Assembly (NCBI GenBank): GCA_036365455.1 | Contig: JAWQUS010000008.1 | Coordinates: 17,901,501-17,965,500 of the forward strand | Source: Macrosoma leucophasiata | Taxonomy: Eukaryota; Arthropoda; Insecta; Lepidoptera; Hedylidae | Length of the DNA: 64,000 bases | Direction: 5' to 3' | In this document: in pieces, positions 34,701 to 46,435 of the stretch | Layout: every line of letters begins with the position of its first letter | Numbering within the stretch: the first letter of the stretch is position 1 | Notes under the pieces: model-generated | What the model was told of the DNA's origin: nothing | Database searches by the model: none | Seen by the model: only the letters and a program-made list of their open reading frames with translations | Translations under genes and position numbers: made by a program

Positions 34701-37079
34701 AACTTTGAGTACCTTCCTACCTATCAATACCTACTCAAAGAGAATTAATTAAATGACATATTTTACTTGTGATTTCGGTTATTGGACAAGATAAAATTTC
34801 CTGTAGAGACCCAACATGCTGAAAAAGATAATTTCTAATACTAAGCTTCTTCACCAGTACCTGGGTAATATTTTCTCATCGCGTACCTACACATTTAATC
34901 AGCAAATTCTTCAGCAATTTCATATTTCAATTAATATTTCTTATCATTAATCATGTCTGGCGCTCTACACTCTCTGCCTACCCCGTTAGGGACCTGGCGT
35001 GAAGATACATACATACATTAATCATGAATGCTACTTTTGTTGACGGATAAAATATCTAAAATATATATAATTACATAGGTATAAGTAATGTTTGCTAAAC
35101 ATAACAAACCTGACAAATGTTGCTGTTACACCTATTAACAATAATAGTGCATCCCTGCCCGCCGGCATACGCAGCTGGGTAGCCAGGGCTTGAGAAATAA
35201 GTGTTGTTCACGTTTGTTGTGGTCCCACACGATCTCGACACTAGAACCACAATTTATTTGAAGAATCTTTAGAATCGTTTGATACCTATATACTATATAT
35301 GCAGGATGAATGAAACCAGCGCCCCATTCTGGAAAATACCTTAAAATAACATTTATATTGCAATAATCGGACATTACATTTCAGAGTCAAATGTTCGTTA
35401 GTTAATGTCCTATTTTTTAATAATATGTATCTAGTACTTAATTTAGTGATATACAAATTAGTTGTTCGTTTTCTTTATTTTTCGGGTTTGATTCCCGGCT
35501 CTAAGAAACTTTAATGAACATGTTTGAATGCAGTTGTATTCCACTTCAATATTAGGGATACCTACTTTAGGTACCTGCTTCTTTCCCGGAGGCCTTTGGC
35601 GGTACCTATTTTTTAATAAAGACAGGTATTGGTGTATGATTTGCCTAAGTTACCAACTAAAGATTTAGAAGTAAACTCAATGTTTTCCTCATAGAACATA
35701 ATCTAGTTCACCTATAGCTAACTCTTAGAGGTATCTTAAAGCACCAACCACTTCATTCGAAGGACGTCCACTACTGGACAAATGCTTTCCCCAAAGTTAC
35801 CCACAACAGTGTTGTGCGTCATTAGGAGATAGGTATGCCATAATCACTACGATTGGCAGGTGGATTGGAAATCCCAGTGGCGGTGGTAGGCAGTTTTATA
35901 GCAGGATGCCGCTGCCTACACCGCCTTGTTGTAACTACCGCCCTGTTGTAATGGGTATAATAATAATAATAATAGTGGCAACCCATTATACGTCCCAGTG
36001 CTGGGCACGAGTCTCTCCCCTCTTTGGGGGGAGGTCTGGAGCTTACTCCACCACGCTGCTTGTAATGGTTATACCGCCATTATTTGGTACCACTAATATC
36101 GGTATATTTATCTAAATATACTAAAAAATAAAATATATTGCCCGTGAACAAGACTCTTAAAATGTTGCCTCATTATTAATAGGTAGATACATAAACGCAA
36201 ATAGTGTTGTTGTTTGTCGATACTTACCAATACAGCATCTGCCTCTCCTAGAGGCGCAACTACCAGTAATGGTGCCGTTCAAATTGTTGCACTCGCGCCG
36301 CGCCAGGCACGTACCGTTCAACGTGTTTGTGCTTGAACAGACTGAATTTGCAAATCTCACCACGCTGACGAAGGGGAACACTGAAACACAAGTCAGCAGG
36401 TTACCTATAACTTATAGGTAATCATCGGTTGATAGAGCTGAAATCGCTGTGGCAAGATAGGTGGGTAGGTACTATTATCAATCAGGATGTATAGGATATA
36501 GTATGGGTGGTACCCGATGTGGATATTGTGGTACAACAAATTATGTCATTTTCAAATGACTATAAAATAAATAATTTGAAATTTCAAGCATTTTCTGAAT
36601 TGCCAGTAATTGAAGTTACCTATATATGATTAAGTAAAAGTTGGCTATCCCAACTTGCTAATTGTTAACTATATTACAAAATGTACGGTGGTACATGGTA
36701 CATGTACCACAGTACATCAGTAACGATTCTGCAGGCATAAAATTACCCGTCTCCTTTGATATGAGTATAAATATTTCTATTAGGTACTTTTTCGCGCTGA
36801 ATATATAGGTATACTATACATATACTTACTAAGTAAACCCACTGCTCCCTTAAGCGATAGTTTTCTATTCGTAAGTGAGATCCCCGAAGACGCATATAAA
36901 AAAAATATTTTACCTTTATCAATAAAATACTTACGAAGTTTTCCTCTTCTTTCCCCTTGTTCGTCAAATTCGTCCTCTTGAAATTCTTCATCTCCATAGA
37001 CATTGTCTTCCAAAACCGTAAAAGCTGCAACTGCCACCAGAATCGCCGCAATCACGAACCAAAACAATTTATGTGTCAT
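31594..37079 (-). CDS. Secreted CUB-domain protein of an uncharacterised insect family
   Basis: Seven exons on the minus strand join in phase (37079-36935, 36380-36228, 35240-35110, 34552-34297, 32839-32655, 32280-32079, 31715-31594) to 397 residues. Residues 1-21 are a signal peptide (MTHKLFWFVIAAILVAVAAF). An acidic propeptide-like stretch (DEEFQEDEFDEQGERRGK) follows, with a possible dibasic cut. A small Cys-rich module comes next (FPFVSVVRFANSVC, GTCLARREC, GSCASRRGRCC), then a CUB domain (SCGTTTNVNNTYFSSPGYPA to DIFLDL-like strands), and a second Cys-containing beta-rich region resembling another CUB. I recognise this architecture from many insect genomes, but no member has a function I can name. 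An extracellular binding or adhesion role is inference. There is no membrane anchor. The gene converges with PTGES2. Confidence 0.85.
32079..32280 (-). CDS. CUB gene exon 6
   Basis: Acceptor GCACTAACAG, donor CAAA|GTGAGT, from phase 0 to phase 1. It encodes a beta-rich, Ala/Gly/Thr/Val-rich segment with CTTDFVVIANP and DRFCGLGFVTVQ. It is GC-rich compared with the introns. Confidence 0.85.
32423..32441 (+). repeat. Short interstitial TTAGG array
   Basis: About four units of TTAGG, the insect telomeric repeat, in a CUB gene intron. Confidence 0.85.
32655..32839 (-). CDS. CUB gene exon 5
   Basis: Acceptor ATTTTTTCCAG, donor GGTCAA|GTAAGT, from phase 1 to phase 0. It encodes APNGCLQYYTGVSGTINSFN and LDYGICIRMEAGYCAIQYGQ, resembling the start of a second CUB-like unit. 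Confidence 0.85.
32860..34296. other. CUB gene intron 4 with tandem duplications
   Basis: 33248-33285 has an 18-bp ATCACCATTCCATATCA duplication. 33317-33372 has a repeated GAAAGTAGAGATTTCAATAA. 33372-33548 is an exact 88-bp direct duplication. The remainder is AT-rich, with lepidopteran repeat debris near 32895-32945. Confidence 0.7.
33372..33548 (+). repeat. Exact tandem duplication, 88-bp unit
   Basis: Two copies containing CCAGAAATTATGACGATTTT start at 33379 and 33467. They are identical through TTATATCGCCTTTTTGA. Confidence 0.92.
34297..34552 (-). CDS. CUB gene exon 4 (CUB domain core)
   Basis: Acceptor TTTCTTGCAG, donor GAATTG|GTAGGT, from phase 0 to phase 1. It encodes LRIDFLDLVLFQPDGDGVC, the LCGDLTGQTIFVDF region and WNIRLVQLGCDCPGI. 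Confidence 0.88.
35110..35240 (-). CDS. CUB gene exon 3 (CUB domain start)
   Basis: Acceptor GTGGTTCTAG, donor TGTCAG|GTTTGT, from phase 1 to phase 0. It encodes SCGTTTNVNNTYFSSPGYPA and GCTIIVNRCNSNICQ, the first strands and paired cysteines of a CUB fold. Confidence 0.85.
35745..35885 (+). repeat. Lepidopteran repeat family K copy
   Basis: GACGTCCACTACTGGACAAA followed by TGCTTTCCCCAAAGTTACCC, in a CUB gene intron. Confidence 0.5.
36228..36380 (-). CDS. CUB gene exon 2 (Cys-rich module)
   Basis: Acceptor TTGTGTTTCAG, donor TATTG|GTAAGT, phase 1 in and out. It encodes six cysteines in VCSSTNTLNGTCLARREC and GSCASRRGRCC, a clip-like disulphide knot seen N-terminal to CUB domains in this family. 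Confidence 0.85.
36935..37079 (-). CDS. CUB gene exon 1 (signal peptide, acidic stretch)
   Basis: ATG at 37079 and donor AACTTC|GTAAGT, phase 1. It encodes the signal peptide and the acidic DEEFQEDEFDEQGERRGKL segment. Confidence 0.85.
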
Positions 37080-37203
37080 TTTGAACTGCAGTCAAATGAT
37101 CGAGAACAAGTTTTGGGTGATAAAATTAGGATAATTTAAACAAAGTTAGACCATCACTAGCAACCTTCCGTTGTTCTATAGAAGTGTACGTTTGGGAAAG
37201 AAA

Positions 37204-37233
37204 TGAGAGTGGTGACATTATGGTGGCTATATA
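37204..37233 (-). promoter_or_regulatory. TATA box and initiator of the CUB-domain gene
   Basis: On the minus strand TATATAG begins at 37233, and an arthropod-type initiator TCATTT has its A at 37204, 29 bases downstream, the canonical TATA-to-start distance. This predicts a 5' UTR of about 125 nt before the ATG at 37079. It fits a regulated, tissue-restricted promoter. The site is predicted from spacing only. Confidence 0.5.
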
Positions 37234-37436
37234 TGAACTGGGTGATAACGGTAGACTGTTTGTGAAAAGTGTTAGGGGTGTTACCGTTTTTCATTTAGCG
37301 TGTATTCGACCTAATGACGTTGTGTGACGATTAGCGACTGAAAACTCTTGGTATGTGTTGTTTATCTAGTTTCCTATATTTGTTTCCTTTTGTGTGTTGG
37401 TATTATATTTTGGGAACTTTTTATGAATGTCGGTAG

Positions 37437-37575
37437 AGCAGACTGTAAGGTCTACAGATATTTGTTTCGGGTCTGGGTGTTTGTGTATGTGTTGTATGTG
37501 TACAACGGCACCTACAACACCGGTTTATACCCACTGTGGGGCTGTGAGTGTAAGCGTATTTTATTTATTTCTAAA
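37437..37575 (+). repeat. SINE fragment related to 26092-26290
   Basis: CTACAGATATTTGTTTCGGG, GTATGTGTTGTATGTGTACA and GGGGCTGTGAGTGTAAGCGT match the body of the SINE in PTGES2 intron 4. The tRNA-like head is missing. It sits about 230 bp upstream of the predicted CUB promoter. Confidence 0.75.
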
Positions 37576-38661
37576 ATGTGTCTGTAGATGCCTAAGTACC
37601 GACTTTTTTACCTAACTTTTTACTCTACACTTAGGTACTGATTTAAATACAGTTGATGTAGGTGGTATATTATAATGTCGTAGCCTTATCGTGAAATTGC
37701 CCTTGTCAAGATACATTCGATCTTTTCTTGAAATGCGACCTTTTCATCATTTGATCAGCTAAATTTGAGCAGAACGTTCAATCGTATACGTTTATTGATG
37801 TAGACAACCACGATTGCCCATATTGTCGTATTACAGGTAACTACAGCCTGCTGCCCGGGGAGTAACTTACCTCTTTTCGCGCCCGGATAACTCCCTGAGC
37901 TGGCATGATGTTACCTGATACAGATCAAACGTCATACAGATAATGGTATCCGCGTATCCAGTCCACAAGTTGTCTATCACTCAAAAATCTGCCTAGCGCG
38001 AGTTATGTTCACGCCACCACCTTATGATAGGTACTCGTACACGCCTGAAGTATGTTGTATGAGTTTGTGAAATAATCGTCGTCACACGTTGTCTCTCCTA
38101 AAATCAATATAGTCTTGGAGTCGAACTATTTTCTTTTTTTTTTTCACAGACGTGTTAATGCACTTGCTTTACTTTGCGAAGGAGTACCTACGAAGTACCT
38201 CTTTACTAAGTAAAAAAACAAACAGAGTAACGTACAATACGAGTTCTACGCGTCTATGAAACAAAATAAACGATAGTAGCTTGACTCGAAGTCAAAATTA
38301 TTATTATTTTTTTTTTAATTCAATAAAACATTAACTCTTAGTGCGGTCTATGAATGTCGCCCTTAGAATAGAAGAAACGGTGGAACTGCGCCTGTATGAT
38401 GGAACATTAGAAACATACCGGGGTGGTGACATAGACTTTTTACTCTTTGTTATCAGTTTGTAAAGGGGAAAAGAGACATTTTACTGATATACTTTTTACA
38501 TTAGTTTAGTACATTTAGTTTTATCTTAGTGATATTCTTGACTTTACATATATTTTTTATCTTGTTTGACATGTATATCAATTGTTATTCGCTTTAATTT
38601 ATTTTGTTTGTTTTTGACGTGTCATAAGAGGTGCCTGTCACCCTAAATGAATAAATGAGTT

Positions 38662-38688
38662 TCTGATTCTGATTCTGATTCTGAGCAA
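38662..38688 (+). repeat. LINE 3' tail microsatellite (GATTCT)n
   Basis: AATAAATGAGTTTCTGATTC followed by repeated TGATTC units, a usual 3' tail of moth non-LTR elements. Confidence 0.6.
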
Positions 38689-38914
38689 CACGGGCCACCG
38701 GCCGACCGGAGGGGAGTAGTCGCAGCGTTTATTACCGATGTAAAAATGTCTGTAATTTTTTGCGAGGGGAAATTCATGTGACGTACACACACAACACAAA
38801 TCGTCTATTATCCCCTCCGGTCCGCCGCACCGCGGCCGGTGGCCCGTAATGCTCTATGGTTGGTGAGGAGGACTCTAGCTCACTCTCACTTCCGGACGAT
38901 GCCTAGTCAGAGAA

Positions 38915-39068
38915 TATGTAATAATACTACGTATAGTAAGGACACTTCGGCGGCGTTTGGTATTTTCTAGGTGCTACGCACACAGGTGCATAGGTCACTG
39001 ATTGATGTCTATGTGATAGAGACCAAATTAAGCGTTTGTATGGAATTTTGGCGGAGTGTCCCCGGTGT
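38915..39068 (+). repeat. Interspersed repeat family J, copy 2
   Basis: AATAATACTACGTATAGTAA through GGAATTTTGGCGGAGTGTCC. Same block order as 24490-24790 with an internal deletion. Confidence 0.65.
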
Positions 39069-39931
39069 GGTCTAGTGTAAATTAGTCTGAGTGGAGTGTA
39101 AACTGTTCAACAGCTCAGGTCAGTAAAAGGATCAGCAAAACAGCTCTTAATGATAAATGTTCAGTGAAACACAATTCAAAAGTGACTATATTTAATTTGT
39201 TCTGAAGTGTGATAATTGCAGTAACATCATAGTATGCAGTTTCATTACATTAAGTCTCAATAAGTAATTTAACATCGAAATTGTCATTAATTTTAAAATC
39301 TTGCTGTATTTTAACTAACTAGAAATATACTTGCACCATTGATGTATTTACCCGCTATCCAGCCAAGCAGTTATCCGTTTGATCCACGTTTGATCTCTAA
39401 TTAAAACATTTTAAACGTTGATTAGACAATCGATGTTTTGCATATTTTACTTATGGTCAACACAACAGTATTAATGAGTTTGGTTGGCAACTTTAGCTCT
39501 GCAGTAGAAATCCAGTGAGCAGGTCTATAATGCAGACGCCCACACAGGTTGCAGTCATGCAGATGCAACAAATCACTTAGGGTGAATTTCACTAACCTTT
39601 TAAACCGATTTTAACGGTATACTGCAATTAAAAAGGTTATTGCTGTTCACTATTACTCTATTCGAAGTCAAATGTAGGTACTTATGTTTTACACATTGCA
39701 AAAAAAGGCAAATTTATAACAAAATAAATAAATCAATGGTCCAAGAAAAAACAAATACAGCAAATATTATTATTTTTGTAGACTAAATAGAGCGTTTGAT
39801 TTTATGGCACTGTGACTTAGCCAGTATGTAATACCTACATTACATACTGGCTTAGTAATACCTACATTATCCAGATTCATTACATTTCTTTCGCTAAACT
39901 GTTAAAGCTTTCAGAGCTTTCCCTTTAACTA

Positions 39932-41234
39932 ATAGGTTGGAGAAAAAGTCTTTTCGCATTATAGTATGTATGAACTTGTAATAAAATCTCTTTGGCTGTA
40001 GTATTTGTATCTGGGCTAGTATTTGTAGCTGGCTGGTTTTGGTATCATTGAAAGTTAAAATTTTAAAGAACATAATTCCAAATACAAATTAGGCAAATGT
40101 GTGATATTCATTTGTTTTTCGTACTGTCGAGATGAGTGAATCTAATGAAGAAATTCGATACATTTTAAAATTTTACTACAAAAAAGGTAAAAATGCAACG
40201 CAAGCAGCGAAAAAAATTTGCGATGTTTATGGACCTAGTGCAGTGTCTGTGAGAGTAGCACAAATTTGGTTTAAGCGTTTTCAATCCGGAAATTTTGATG
40301 TCAAAGATGCACCTCGCTCTGGTCGCCCTATTACGGATAAAATAAAAGCCATTTTTGAAAAAGTGGAGCAAGATCGACATATCAGTAGTTACGACGTAGC
40401 TGAAGAACTGAGAATTGATCACAAAACAGTTTTGGCGCATTTGAAAAAAGCTGGGTACAAAAAAAAGCTCGATATTTGGGTATCTCACGAGCTCACTGAA
40501 AGAAACCTAATGAACCGTGTACTCATTTGTGATTCTTTATTACGACGTAATGAAACCGAATCATTTTTGAAGAAGCTGATAACTGTTGATGAAAAGTGGG
40601 TCACGTACGACAAGAACGTGCGAAAAAGGTCGTGGTCAAAGGCCGGTCAGGCTTCACAGACTGTGGCGAAACCCGGGTTAACTCGCAATAAGGTGATGTT
40701 GTGTGTGTGGTGGGATTGGAAGGGCATTATTCATTATGAGCTATTACCACCAAGCAGGACTATCGATTCTGAACTCTACTGCGAACAACTGATGAGATTA
40801 AAGCAAGAAGTTGAGAGAAAGCGGCCGGAATTGATCAACAGAAGGGGTGTGGTGTTTCATCATGATAACGATAGACCTCACACATCTATAGCCACTCAGC
40901 AAAAATTAAGAGAGTTTGGCTGGGAGGTGTTAATGCATCCGCCGTATAGTCTTGACCTTGCACCTTCAGATTTCCACCTGTTTCGGTCTCTTCAGAATTC
41001 TTTATGCAATGTTAGGTTAACATTACGAGAGGACTGCCAAATCCAATGGTCGCGGTATTTTGATGAGAAGTCCCAAAATTTTTATAGCAATGGGATCATG
41101 TCCCTACCTACAAGATGGCAAAAGGTTATCGAACAAAATGGTACATATATACTTTAGTTAAATTTAAATAAACTATATTAAAAAATGTTTTGAATTATCT
41201 TAAAAAATGCGAAGAAACTTTTTCCCCAACCTTA
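39932..41234 (+). mobile_element. Complete mariner element
   Basis: About 1.3 kb, bounded by TA dinucleotides (39930-39931 and 41235-41236) and terminal inverted repeats (left ATAGGTTGGAGAAAAAGTC; right end CTTTTTCCCCAACCTTA). It contains one uninterrupted transposase frame. Confidence 0.93.
40132..41157 (+). CDS. Mariner transposase, D,D34D, intact 341-residue frame
   Basis: Catalyses cut-and-paste transposition of the surrounding element into TA sites. Residues about 1-110 form paired helix-turn-helix DNA-binding domains (VRVAQIWFKRFQSGNF; GRPITDK linker). The linker motif is WVSHEL at about 116-121 (usually WVPHEL). Catalytic aspartates are D153 (TVDEKW), D245 (HHDND) and D280 (APSDF), with 34 residues between the last two, the mariner hallmark. 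The YSPDLAPSDYHLF signature reads YSLDLAPSDFHLF here, and the same change is present in the decayed copy at 9.5-10.8 kb, so it belongs to this lineage. Overall the sequence is closest to the cecropia-type mariners, the group of the transposase part of human SETMAR. The start ATG is in CGAGATGAGT. There are no frameshifts, so it could be active. Confidence 0.95.
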   Translation: MSESNEEIRYILKFYYKKGKNATQAAKKICDVYGPSAVSVRVAQIWFKRFQSGNFDVKDAPRSGRPITDKIKAIFEKVEQDRHISSYDVAEELRIDHKTVLAHLKKAGYKKKLDIWVSHELTERNLMNRVLICDSLLRRNETESFLKKLITVDEKWVTYDKNVRKRSWSKAGQASQTVAKPGLTRNKVMLCVWWDWKGIIHYELLPPSRTIDSELYCEQLMRLKQEVERKRPELINRRGVVFHHDNDRPHTSIATQQKLREFGWEVLMHPPYSLDLAPSDFHLFRSLQNSLCNVRLTLREDCQIQWSRYFDEKSQNFYSNGIMSLPTRWQKVIEQNGTYIL

Positions 41235-42000
41235 TATAATCGCCTGAAGGTATTCCGGCAATATAAGGCTATTTCATAAAATACATTCGTAATCAAATAT
41301 CAAAAATAATCGTTCATAAAAAAAAACTACACAGGCAATCTACATTTTTAACATCGCAATATTCGACAATACAATCAATAATTTAAAAATGTTAGTAAAT
41401 CACACATCTGGAAACTCGTTTAATCATAAACATAGGTTCATACGTAAGTAGGTACTTCATCAAAATATATATTTCAACGTCTACAGTTCACTATACAAAA
41501 TATATAAGTATATAATAAAAAAAAGAATTTAAAAACATGTCATTGGTAATAAATTATCTTGTGACTTAGTCAACGTATAACTAGATACCTTAAAATTACT
41601 TAAATGTGAAAATATAAGTACACACGATTTTCATTAAGTTATAATAAAAAGAAATAATATAGGTAGGTACACATTATTGAGGAATAAGCGAGTTGAGAGA
41701 AAATGAGGTATAACATATCTACTACATGTTATAAAACATGAGCTTATTGTTATCGGTCTATTGATTTTATTACATAGATAAAAACTAAAGTTAAATGTTG
41801 ATTTATTTAATAATATGGCATCACCTGGCGTTCTATGGCAATATTGTAGTTTCATGATAAAAAGGGGCAGAGGTACCTACACTTACTACTGTTCTTGGAA
41901 ACTGAATCTTGATACTTCAAACTAATAAAAACATGACTATATCGTTTCAAAATATTACTATAGTTATATCAATATACTTTACTGGTACTAGTAGGTGGTA

Positions 42001-42250
42001 GAGTAGAGATTGCGGGGACTCGAGGGTGAAAGCACCACCGTATTAACGTGGTACCTATTACCTAATCTATTTGCCGCCAAATGATAGCGTTCAGCACTAT
42101 CGTGTTCCGGTTAGATGGTAATGTATGACCCCGTAATAACTATCACAACAAATTCAACATATATATAACAGAACAACTTCGGGTGGCAACGCATCTGCAT
42201 ATTCACCTGCAGTCATCACTTACCATTCATGTAAACTGCATGCTTGTTTG
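42001..42250 (-). repeat. Interspersed repeat family H copy (inverted)
   Basis: Carries CCGCCAAATGATAGCG, AACACGATAG-type complement, CCCCGTAATAACTATCAC, GGCAACGCATCTGCAT and TGCAGTCATCACTTA, also found at 16150-16275, 51010-51165, 57175-57270, 61025-61230 and 62345-62630. Confidence 0.65.
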
Positions 42251-44679
42251 TTATCAAAATTACTTAAAAAGACACCGAGCTTCACAGTTCGCACTTTGAA
42301 AACGTAGGTATGATTCTACATTTCTATACAAAACAAAGTAGGATTTGCCTCAATTATCTTTAAATGACTTTATGACGGTACCTATTACACCTCAAACCCC
42401 TTGATATTGGAACTTGACTGGAACATAACTGGGATATATTTCTTTTCTATATAAAATAGATAGTTATTGGTAAAACTAAATGCAAGACAAAGTGGCAAGA
42501 TATTGTCAATAAAATAGTTTGGTTATAGTTATTTTAAATAAGTTTTAAATGTTTTCACTTGCAACGTTTTTTGTGGCTAAAAAGAAAAAAAAAATACTTC
42601 AGTATAGCGGAGTTACAAGCAGAATGTGGAAATGTAGAAAATATTTAGATCCTTGTACGACCACACCTATTTGAGTAGGTATTGTGTATCTTAGCTACAA
42701 CCTAATTACCTTGTCCGCATTGATTATATGTGGCTAGCCTCACACTTAAAGCCTAGTAAGTCGATAGAGTCGAGATAGGGAGCGAAGTAAAACAAACATT
42801 CAAAGTTTCACATTTGTGAAAACTGCTATTTTCTGTATGTAGGTTGATAATGCAACAGGGCAGAATATGTGTAAAGTTCTTACTTAATGTGATCGCCAGA
42901 TTTAAAACACTAGCATCTCTCTTTCTGGTTTCTATAAAAAAATATGAACAAACACTTTCTACTCAGTAGGTACAGTATAAAATCGATTGAAACGAGACGT
43001 GTAATACCATGAAAAATCTGCTTACCAATTCTTTAGTGCTCTTCGTAGGTACCTACTAGCATTTGCAACCAATTGTATAGGTATTAATAACAAAGAGACT
43101 TAAAATCAAAATTGTGTGGATAAGTAGGTACTGAATGCTACGCTGCTCTTACGTTGGTAGTCAACAGCGTAAATGACCGGACAAAACGGACTAACTTGTC
43201 GATGGAAAGGAAGTATGACTTTGTTTATAAGTCCAAAAAAGTCAATGTGATCAAAATGGTAGGTAATAGCATTGACTTTGAGTATTCACTAAGAACAAAA
43301 ATATTTTTTGTTTCGCATACTGTCGTGCATATTAAAACCGACAGTAAATTAATCCCTATTTAAAAACAAGGGAAATATTACGTTGTCTATGATAGCTAAC
43401 ATGTTGCTAACTAAATTAAACACGCGATTAGTAGAATCGTCACGCCTGAAACAATTTGAGGCTCACGGACTCAATTCAGCAACTGACTGCTTTCTGTTCC
43501 TACTTATACCAACCAACTAGAACCGCTCAACACGCACGCACTGTGTGAACCGCAACGTAAAATCTAAAACGACAAACTGTTGGAAATTCTAGTTAGAGAT
43601 CCAGTCTAGAATAAAATGTCCGGCAAAACCAAGGCAAGGTCATTGGAGCTATAAACATCAGTGTTGGGTCTTATAAAAATATGTAGAAAGATTGTTTCGG
43701 CTGGACTGGTGATGGGATCACCACTGAAGATTGGTTAAAACCTATTAGCCAAACCCATTAAACGAATATCGTGCGTCGTACCTACATCGATCGTATTTAT
43801 TTATCGCTCTGGATAATTAATACATTTATAGGAAGAAGAGATGAGACATTTTGGATAAAGCGATAGTTGAGTATGTAGGTAAATCATATCATTGGAAATA
43901 TTATTCACATTGACAATCTTTAGGGAAATGATGCTTGATATAAGCAAGTATAAGAATATGGTGTATACCTATTATGAATAGAGAAGCGATTTACATATAG
44001 GCACACCTACTTACTGTTTTAGAAACTTAAATGAAATTGGTCCTTCATGTCAAAATTAACTCGACCGACATGCTGAAATCGAATGTAGATAATGGAGAAG
44101 ATTTCAGTTTCATCGATTGATGATAGAGTTCCGAGGAGAATCCACGTTCCAGTAAATTTTCTTAACAAATGGAAGATTTGGCGTGAATTTCATATCCATC
44201 CTATAAAACAAGACTTACAGAAAATATATATTATTATTATTTTGATGATAACTTGTAGGTCTACTGGGAATGGCTTTCTAATTTGGAGAATAAATGGCTA
44301 AAACAATCTATTCAATATAATATTAACAGCTTTTGACGTACAAACTGATTTAAAAATATGTATATATTTCCGAAGCATTTCCCATTAAATATCATTTGGG
44401 AAAAGTAGAACCTATAGGCAAGTTAAACTTCTGTAGGCAAAATACGACAGAATCTTAATAGTTTTGTGTAAAACTGCCGAAAATTTATTCCACTGAAAAA
44501 AATCTTTAACTCTATGTAGTAGCATTACGGTAATCTTACCTTTTTCTTTAATACATTTGAAAAAGAAAGAACTACAACAGAGTAAGTACATTTTAAACAA
44601 TTAGCATTCGACTGTTTATTGAACCTAATAATCACAAAATTCCCAATAGGTACCTGATGGGAATATTGTGAACTTTAGC

Positions 44680-44990
44680 AGAGTAAAAGGACAAGGTCCA
44701 CGTAGGGCCCACACCTTGTAAACTATATCAAAAGATAGAGAAAAATACGTAGAATCATGGAATTTGAATTGTTGTTTTTTTGTCGGCAATATTTATTATA
44801 TGTAATTTTTGTATGACAACAATATGTCAACGTATTGTTACATTGCATTCTTGTTTTTGAAATAGGTATACCTATTTACGTCAGTTAATTGAAGCTTTAA
44901 TAAACGATTTGAATAGCTGAAAATAATTTAGTATTTTATGCTTCTTTTCTCAATATAATGTAGATACAAGGTGCGTGCCCAAGTTATAAT
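44680..44990 (+). repeat. Interspersed repeat family D, copy 2
   Basis: AAAAGGACAAGGTCCACGTA, CTATATCAAAAGATAGAGAA and TGTAATTTTTGTATGACAAC match 6360-6520 in the same order. Confidence 0.65.
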
Positions 44991-46435
44991 GTAATAAGTA
45001 AACTGCTTGCATTCGATATGTTTGTACTTATTTGTATACAGTTGCAACAAACTATTTTTCGGTATCGATAAGCTTTAACAGGTTATATTATGTGTAAAAT
45101 GTATTTATTTCTGTAGAGAATATTTCATACTTTGTACCTATTCTGAATATTTTGCTTACGATAGCGGCTCCTCTTTTCATCTAAAATAACATGGGTATTA
45201 GTAACGGATATTTGAATATTTTTAGGTTAAATTTAAAAATCACCATAATATCATATAATCAGGAAAAAGAAGTCCTCCAGAAAACCTATACAATAAGTGT
45301 AACAGTGACGTCCTGTTTTAACAAATTATGTCTTACTATATCACGAATACTAGTGACTATAAATGATGGCAATTGTTCGTATCATTAATATTAAACTTTA
45401 CACGTCAATTAAACGATACAATCTGCTATAAGGCTTGTTTATAAGGCACTGTACATTGTATTATCAGTGGACGGAGGCAATAAGGCTGGTTGACTCAATA
45501 ATTATACTTAACTTGCTAATGTAAGTAGTAATACATTATATACACTAATACATGAATTAATTTCAATTTATAATTAAATTTTAAGAAGACAAACAGGTGC
45601 ATGTTGAGTCGACACGTTCAATATCAGAAGCACATACTGCACTTATTTTTTTAAATAATGTAGCATTGGGCCAGCGTCAAGAACAATATTCTTATGGCAG
45701 ATATAGTATATATAGAAAGGCATTATATGAATGATGTGAATATAAAAAAACTGCAATAAATCGAGACTAGAAAGTGTATTAATGCGTGTCCGAATTAAAC
45801 GACCTGAAGCTAGAGTAACAACTTTTTTGTGACATTGTACTACATAAACATAAAAACACATATCTCTATTATTGTAACAAAAGGGTATAAGTTACCTAAA
45901 TACGAAAAATATATTTATAATGTTCACAACCCAGGTCGTAAGATCCGAAAACGCGTCTGTTCTATTAAACTAACATCTATCATCTAATTAATTACTTTAT
46001 AATTTTATATAGATATCTATAATATCTTGGATATTCCTTGTTCTCTTAAATGTAGGTAATTAGCTTATAATAAATTAATCATATCTAATGAATACTTACA
46101 GCTTTTAGTTTTACGATGTTTTTGCGACTTCATTGCAGTTACAGTGAGCAATTCTTAGTTAATTGTTGTTTGTTAGAATAAATACCAACTCAATAGACTA
46201 TTTCGTATGGGATATTTTTAACTGTTCAGGACATAATATCGTCGTTGTGAGGTCAAGGTGAAAGGGACGTCGAAGGTGGAATAAAACCAGACCTCATTTT
46301 CATGTCATTTATATTGAGCAGTCAGATGCTGATGTTTCATGCAATGCAACCATTTTATTTATTACTAGCTGTCCCGGCAAACTTCATATTGCCTCACAAA
46401 GAAATAATGTGTCCAAGGTTTAAAATAAAATACGC

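Larger units (their letters stand above)
37576..39931. other. Intergenic repeats between the CUB gene and mariner
   Basis: Contains a MITE C end near 38336-38365, a LINE-type 3' tail ending in three GATTCT units (38662-38688), repeat G copy 2 (38690-38860, opposite orientation), repeat J copy 2 (38915-39068) and a 17-bp-arm hairpin (39816-39855). No gene is seen. Confidence 0.5.
41235..46435. other. Intergenic region, mostly unassigned
   Basis: 42001-42250 is a copy of repeat family H (inverted). 44680-44990 is repeat D copy 2. 46366-46400 has the AGCTGTCCCGGCAAACTTCA repeat terminus. The rest is AT-rich with short spurious frames and no recognisable gene. Confidence 0.5.
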
